DNA of 6,559 bases from Bacteroidota bacterium (GTDB lineage: Bacteria; Bacteroidota; Bacteroidia; Bacteroidales; UBA10428). Location: assembly GCA_029268165.1 (NCBI GenBank), contig JAJUGM010000197.1:1-6559 (forward strand). Reading direction: 5' to 3'. Shown in pieces: positions 5,303 to 6,559 of this stretch. The position numbers were made by a program, and so were the translations under genes. The notes beneath the pieces were generated by a model. The model was given only the letters and a program-made list of their open reading frames with translations, had not been told where the DNA came from and ran no database searches. Position 1 is the first letter of the stretch. Each line of letters begins with the position of its first letter.

Positions 5303-5698
5303 TTAGAAATCATTCCTGCTTTTCAGCAGAATCTTATCCAGAATCCTTCGTTCCTTCTTGGTTGGCCTTCCGGTTCCTTTATCACGGGTGTAAAACACTG
5401 AATTATTGACCTTTAGTTTTTCAAGTTCTTCCATTGAAGTCAAATCTTCAATATATTCAGGTACCATCCTGGCCGGAATCCTGTTATCAGTAAGTTCTTT
5501 TACCCTGATAGTATATATTACAGGTAGTTTTCGTATTAGAATGGTGTCGCCCTTTTTTACTTCGCGCGATGGTTTAACCTGAATATTATCAATAACTATC
5601 CGGCCCTTTTTACAAGCTTCTGTAGCCAGCGAACGGGTTTTATAAATCCTTACAGCCCAAAGAAATTTATCAATTCTGTATTTGTCCTGAGAATGCAT
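5303..5698 (-). CDS. S4 domain RNA-binding protein, Hsp15-like
   Basis: A 131-residue protein with an N-terminal S4 RNA-binding domain (about 7-68): RIDKFLWAVRIYKTRSLATEACKKGRI, then IQVKPSREVKKGDTI. The FLWAVR...TRS..A pattern is that of Hsp15 (HslR in E. coli), which binds stalled 50S subunits carrying nascent chains. The C terminus is basic, with GRPTKKERR at about 110-118, as in Hsp15-like proteins of this phylum. Length is normal. The ATG at 5698 is the only sensible start. It is the first gene of a likely two-gene operon with DUF4924. Orthology to hslR is inferred from domain layout only, so no gene symbol is given. Confidence 0.88.
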   Translation of the reverse strand: MHSQDKYRIDKFLWAVRIYKTRSLATEACKKGRIVIDNIQVKPSREVKKGDTILIRKLPVIYTIRVKELTDNRIPARMVPEYIEDLTSMEELEKLKVNNSVFYTRDKGTGRPTKKERRILDKILLKSRNDF

Positions 5699-5748
5699 AT
5701 CTTTAAACTATGGTAAATTTACAACGAAATTTTTTTCATAAAACAGAG

Positions 5749-5765
5749 TTATTAAAATATTAACA
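5749..5765 (+). repeat. 17-bp AT-rich repeat, copy 2
   Basis: Identical to 277-293 (TTATTAAAATATTAACA) in the same orientation. This copy lies 73 bases upstream of the lipoprotein start and 50 bases upstream of the divergent S4 protein gene, a position suitable for a regulatory site. The 5699-5838 divergent region shows no exact TAnnTTTG match on either strand, so the promoters there could not be placed. Confidence 0.25.
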
Positions 5766-5838
5766 TAATCGCTTTTTTTAAAACATTATTTGTTAAATTA
5801 CGTATAAAATAAAATGATTAATCTAATAAACAAGGTGT

Positions 5839-6559
5839 ATGAATAAAATTTTGAAAAAAATAATGATGCTTTCAGCAATTGCTGGTTTGATCATTGTTTC
5901 AGGTTGCGAAAAAGATAAAAAGTATGATGCGCCTGAACTACCTCCTGCTTCGGCATTTGTTATGGATTTCAGCGATTTCCAGTCGCAGGCAAAGACAACA
6001 GCAACCTATTCCAATTGGACAACTGCTGCTGTTACAGTAGGGGTGTGGAATACTATTCTCACCGTGACGCTGGCTGTTCCTGTGGCTACATATATCAAAG
6101 CCATTGAACAGACTCCGGTACGCATTGATAATGATTCATGGAAATGGTCATTCAGTGTAACTATTAACCAGGTAGTATACACGGCTGAATTGTATGCTGA
6201 CGTAACGGAAACACAGGTTAACTGGAAAATGTACGTTTCACAGCAAGGTGGTTTCACCAATTTCCTGTGGTACACAGGTACGTGTGACATACTGCGCACG
6301 CATGGATCATGGACTCTATACCACAGCCCTCTTATCAATAAGGAATTTCTGAAAATTGACTGGAACCATAACTGGGAAAATAATACGGGTGATATTAAAT
6401 ATACCAATATTCTGGAAGGCGATGAGGGAAATGGAAGCTACGTTTATTACGGCCTTACACTTGATACACCGTTTAATGCTTTCTATGAATTATATGGTAA
6501 ACAGGATGACAAGCTCGTTAAAATAGAATACAATACCACAACCTCCGAAGGTCGTATAT
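5839..6559 (+). CDS. Putative lipoprotein, 3' end outside the window
   Basis: An open frame of 240 complete codons that runs off the window end without a stop. The N terminus is a clear lipoprotein signal: K3, K6 and K7, a hydrophobic core (8-20), then V20-S21-G22-C23, with Cys23 as the predicted lipidated residue. The following EKDKKYD is rich in charged residues, as in Bacteroidota lipoproteins exported to the cell surface, though it is not an exact match to the published export signals I remember. The remainder is rich in Trp (9 in 240), Tyr, Thr and Asn with alternating hydrophobic residues, suggesting a beta-rich extracytoplasmic domain. I recognise no family. It is transcribed divergently from the S4 protein gene across 140 AT-rich bases. 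Antisense open frames here are shadows. Confidence 0.85.
   Translation, partial: MNKILKKIMMLSAIAGLIIVSGCEKDKKYDAPELPPASAFVMDFSDFQSQAKTTATYSNWTTAAVTVGVWNTILTVTLAVPVATYIKAIEQTPVRIDNDSWKWSFSVTINQVVYTAELYADVTETQVNWKMYVSQQGGFTNFLWYTGTCDILRTHGSWTLYHSPLINKEFLKIDWNHNWENNTGDIKYTNILEGDEGNGSYVYYGLTLDTPFNAFYELYGKQDDKLVKIEYNTTTSEGRI

Noticed and set aside
6006..6407. Minus-strand open frame of 133 codons
   Set aside because: Antisense to the lipoprotein gene, which has a clear signal peptide and lipobox. The antisense product has unlikely composition and no motif.

Overview
The window looks like chromosomal DNA from a member of the Bacteroidota, probably class Bacteroidia. It is AT-rich. Two genes match families known mainly from this phylum (DUF3078 and DUF4924). 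There is a TAnnTTTG-type promoter element, no clear Shine-Dalgarno sites, and a lipoprotein whose post-cysteine residues are rich in Lys, Asp and Glu. I see no tRNA, rRNA, CRISPR array, transposase or phage gene.

Layout. Positions 1-404 hold no supportable gene but are dense in inverted repeats, the strongest being a near-complete stem-loop at 1-50. Next comes a minus-strand operon: a membrane-associated glycerolipid-type acyltransferase (1205-2575, GTG start) overlapping by 4 nt a short-chain dehydrogenase/reductase (405-1208). A 243-nt divergent region (2576-2818) carries a plus-strand promoter element, a GC-rich hairpin and a segment able to fold into a three-way junction. It leads into a plus-strand cluster: flavin reductase-like protein (2819-3346), DCC/DUF393 thiol-disulfide oxidoreductase-like protein (3392-3775) and a secreted DUF3078 protein (3799-4656). 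This cluster converges, across a small stem-loop, on a minus-strand pair: an Hsp15-like S4 RNA-binding protein (5303-5698) followed by a DUF4924 protein (4733-5275). Divergent from that pair is a lipoprotein gene (5839 onward) cut by the window end.

How the genes may work together. The acyltransferase and the SDR are translationally coupled and probably act on the same lipid. One specific hypothesis is an acyl-dihydroxyacetone-phosphate route like that of yeast Gpt2/Sct1 plus Ayr1. The flavin reductase and DCC proteins both belong to redox families, and the third gene of that cluster is exported. The S4 protein suggests a ribosome or RNA link for the second minus-strand pair, but no shared pathway can be read from the sequence.

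Most of the window is ordinary chromosomal gene content, and I found no clear new defence or mobile system. The points most worth following are the acyltransferase/SDR pair with its Asn-to-Asp change in the SDR catalytic tetrad, the Gly-to-Cys change in the DCC motif, and the structured leader before the flavin reductase.
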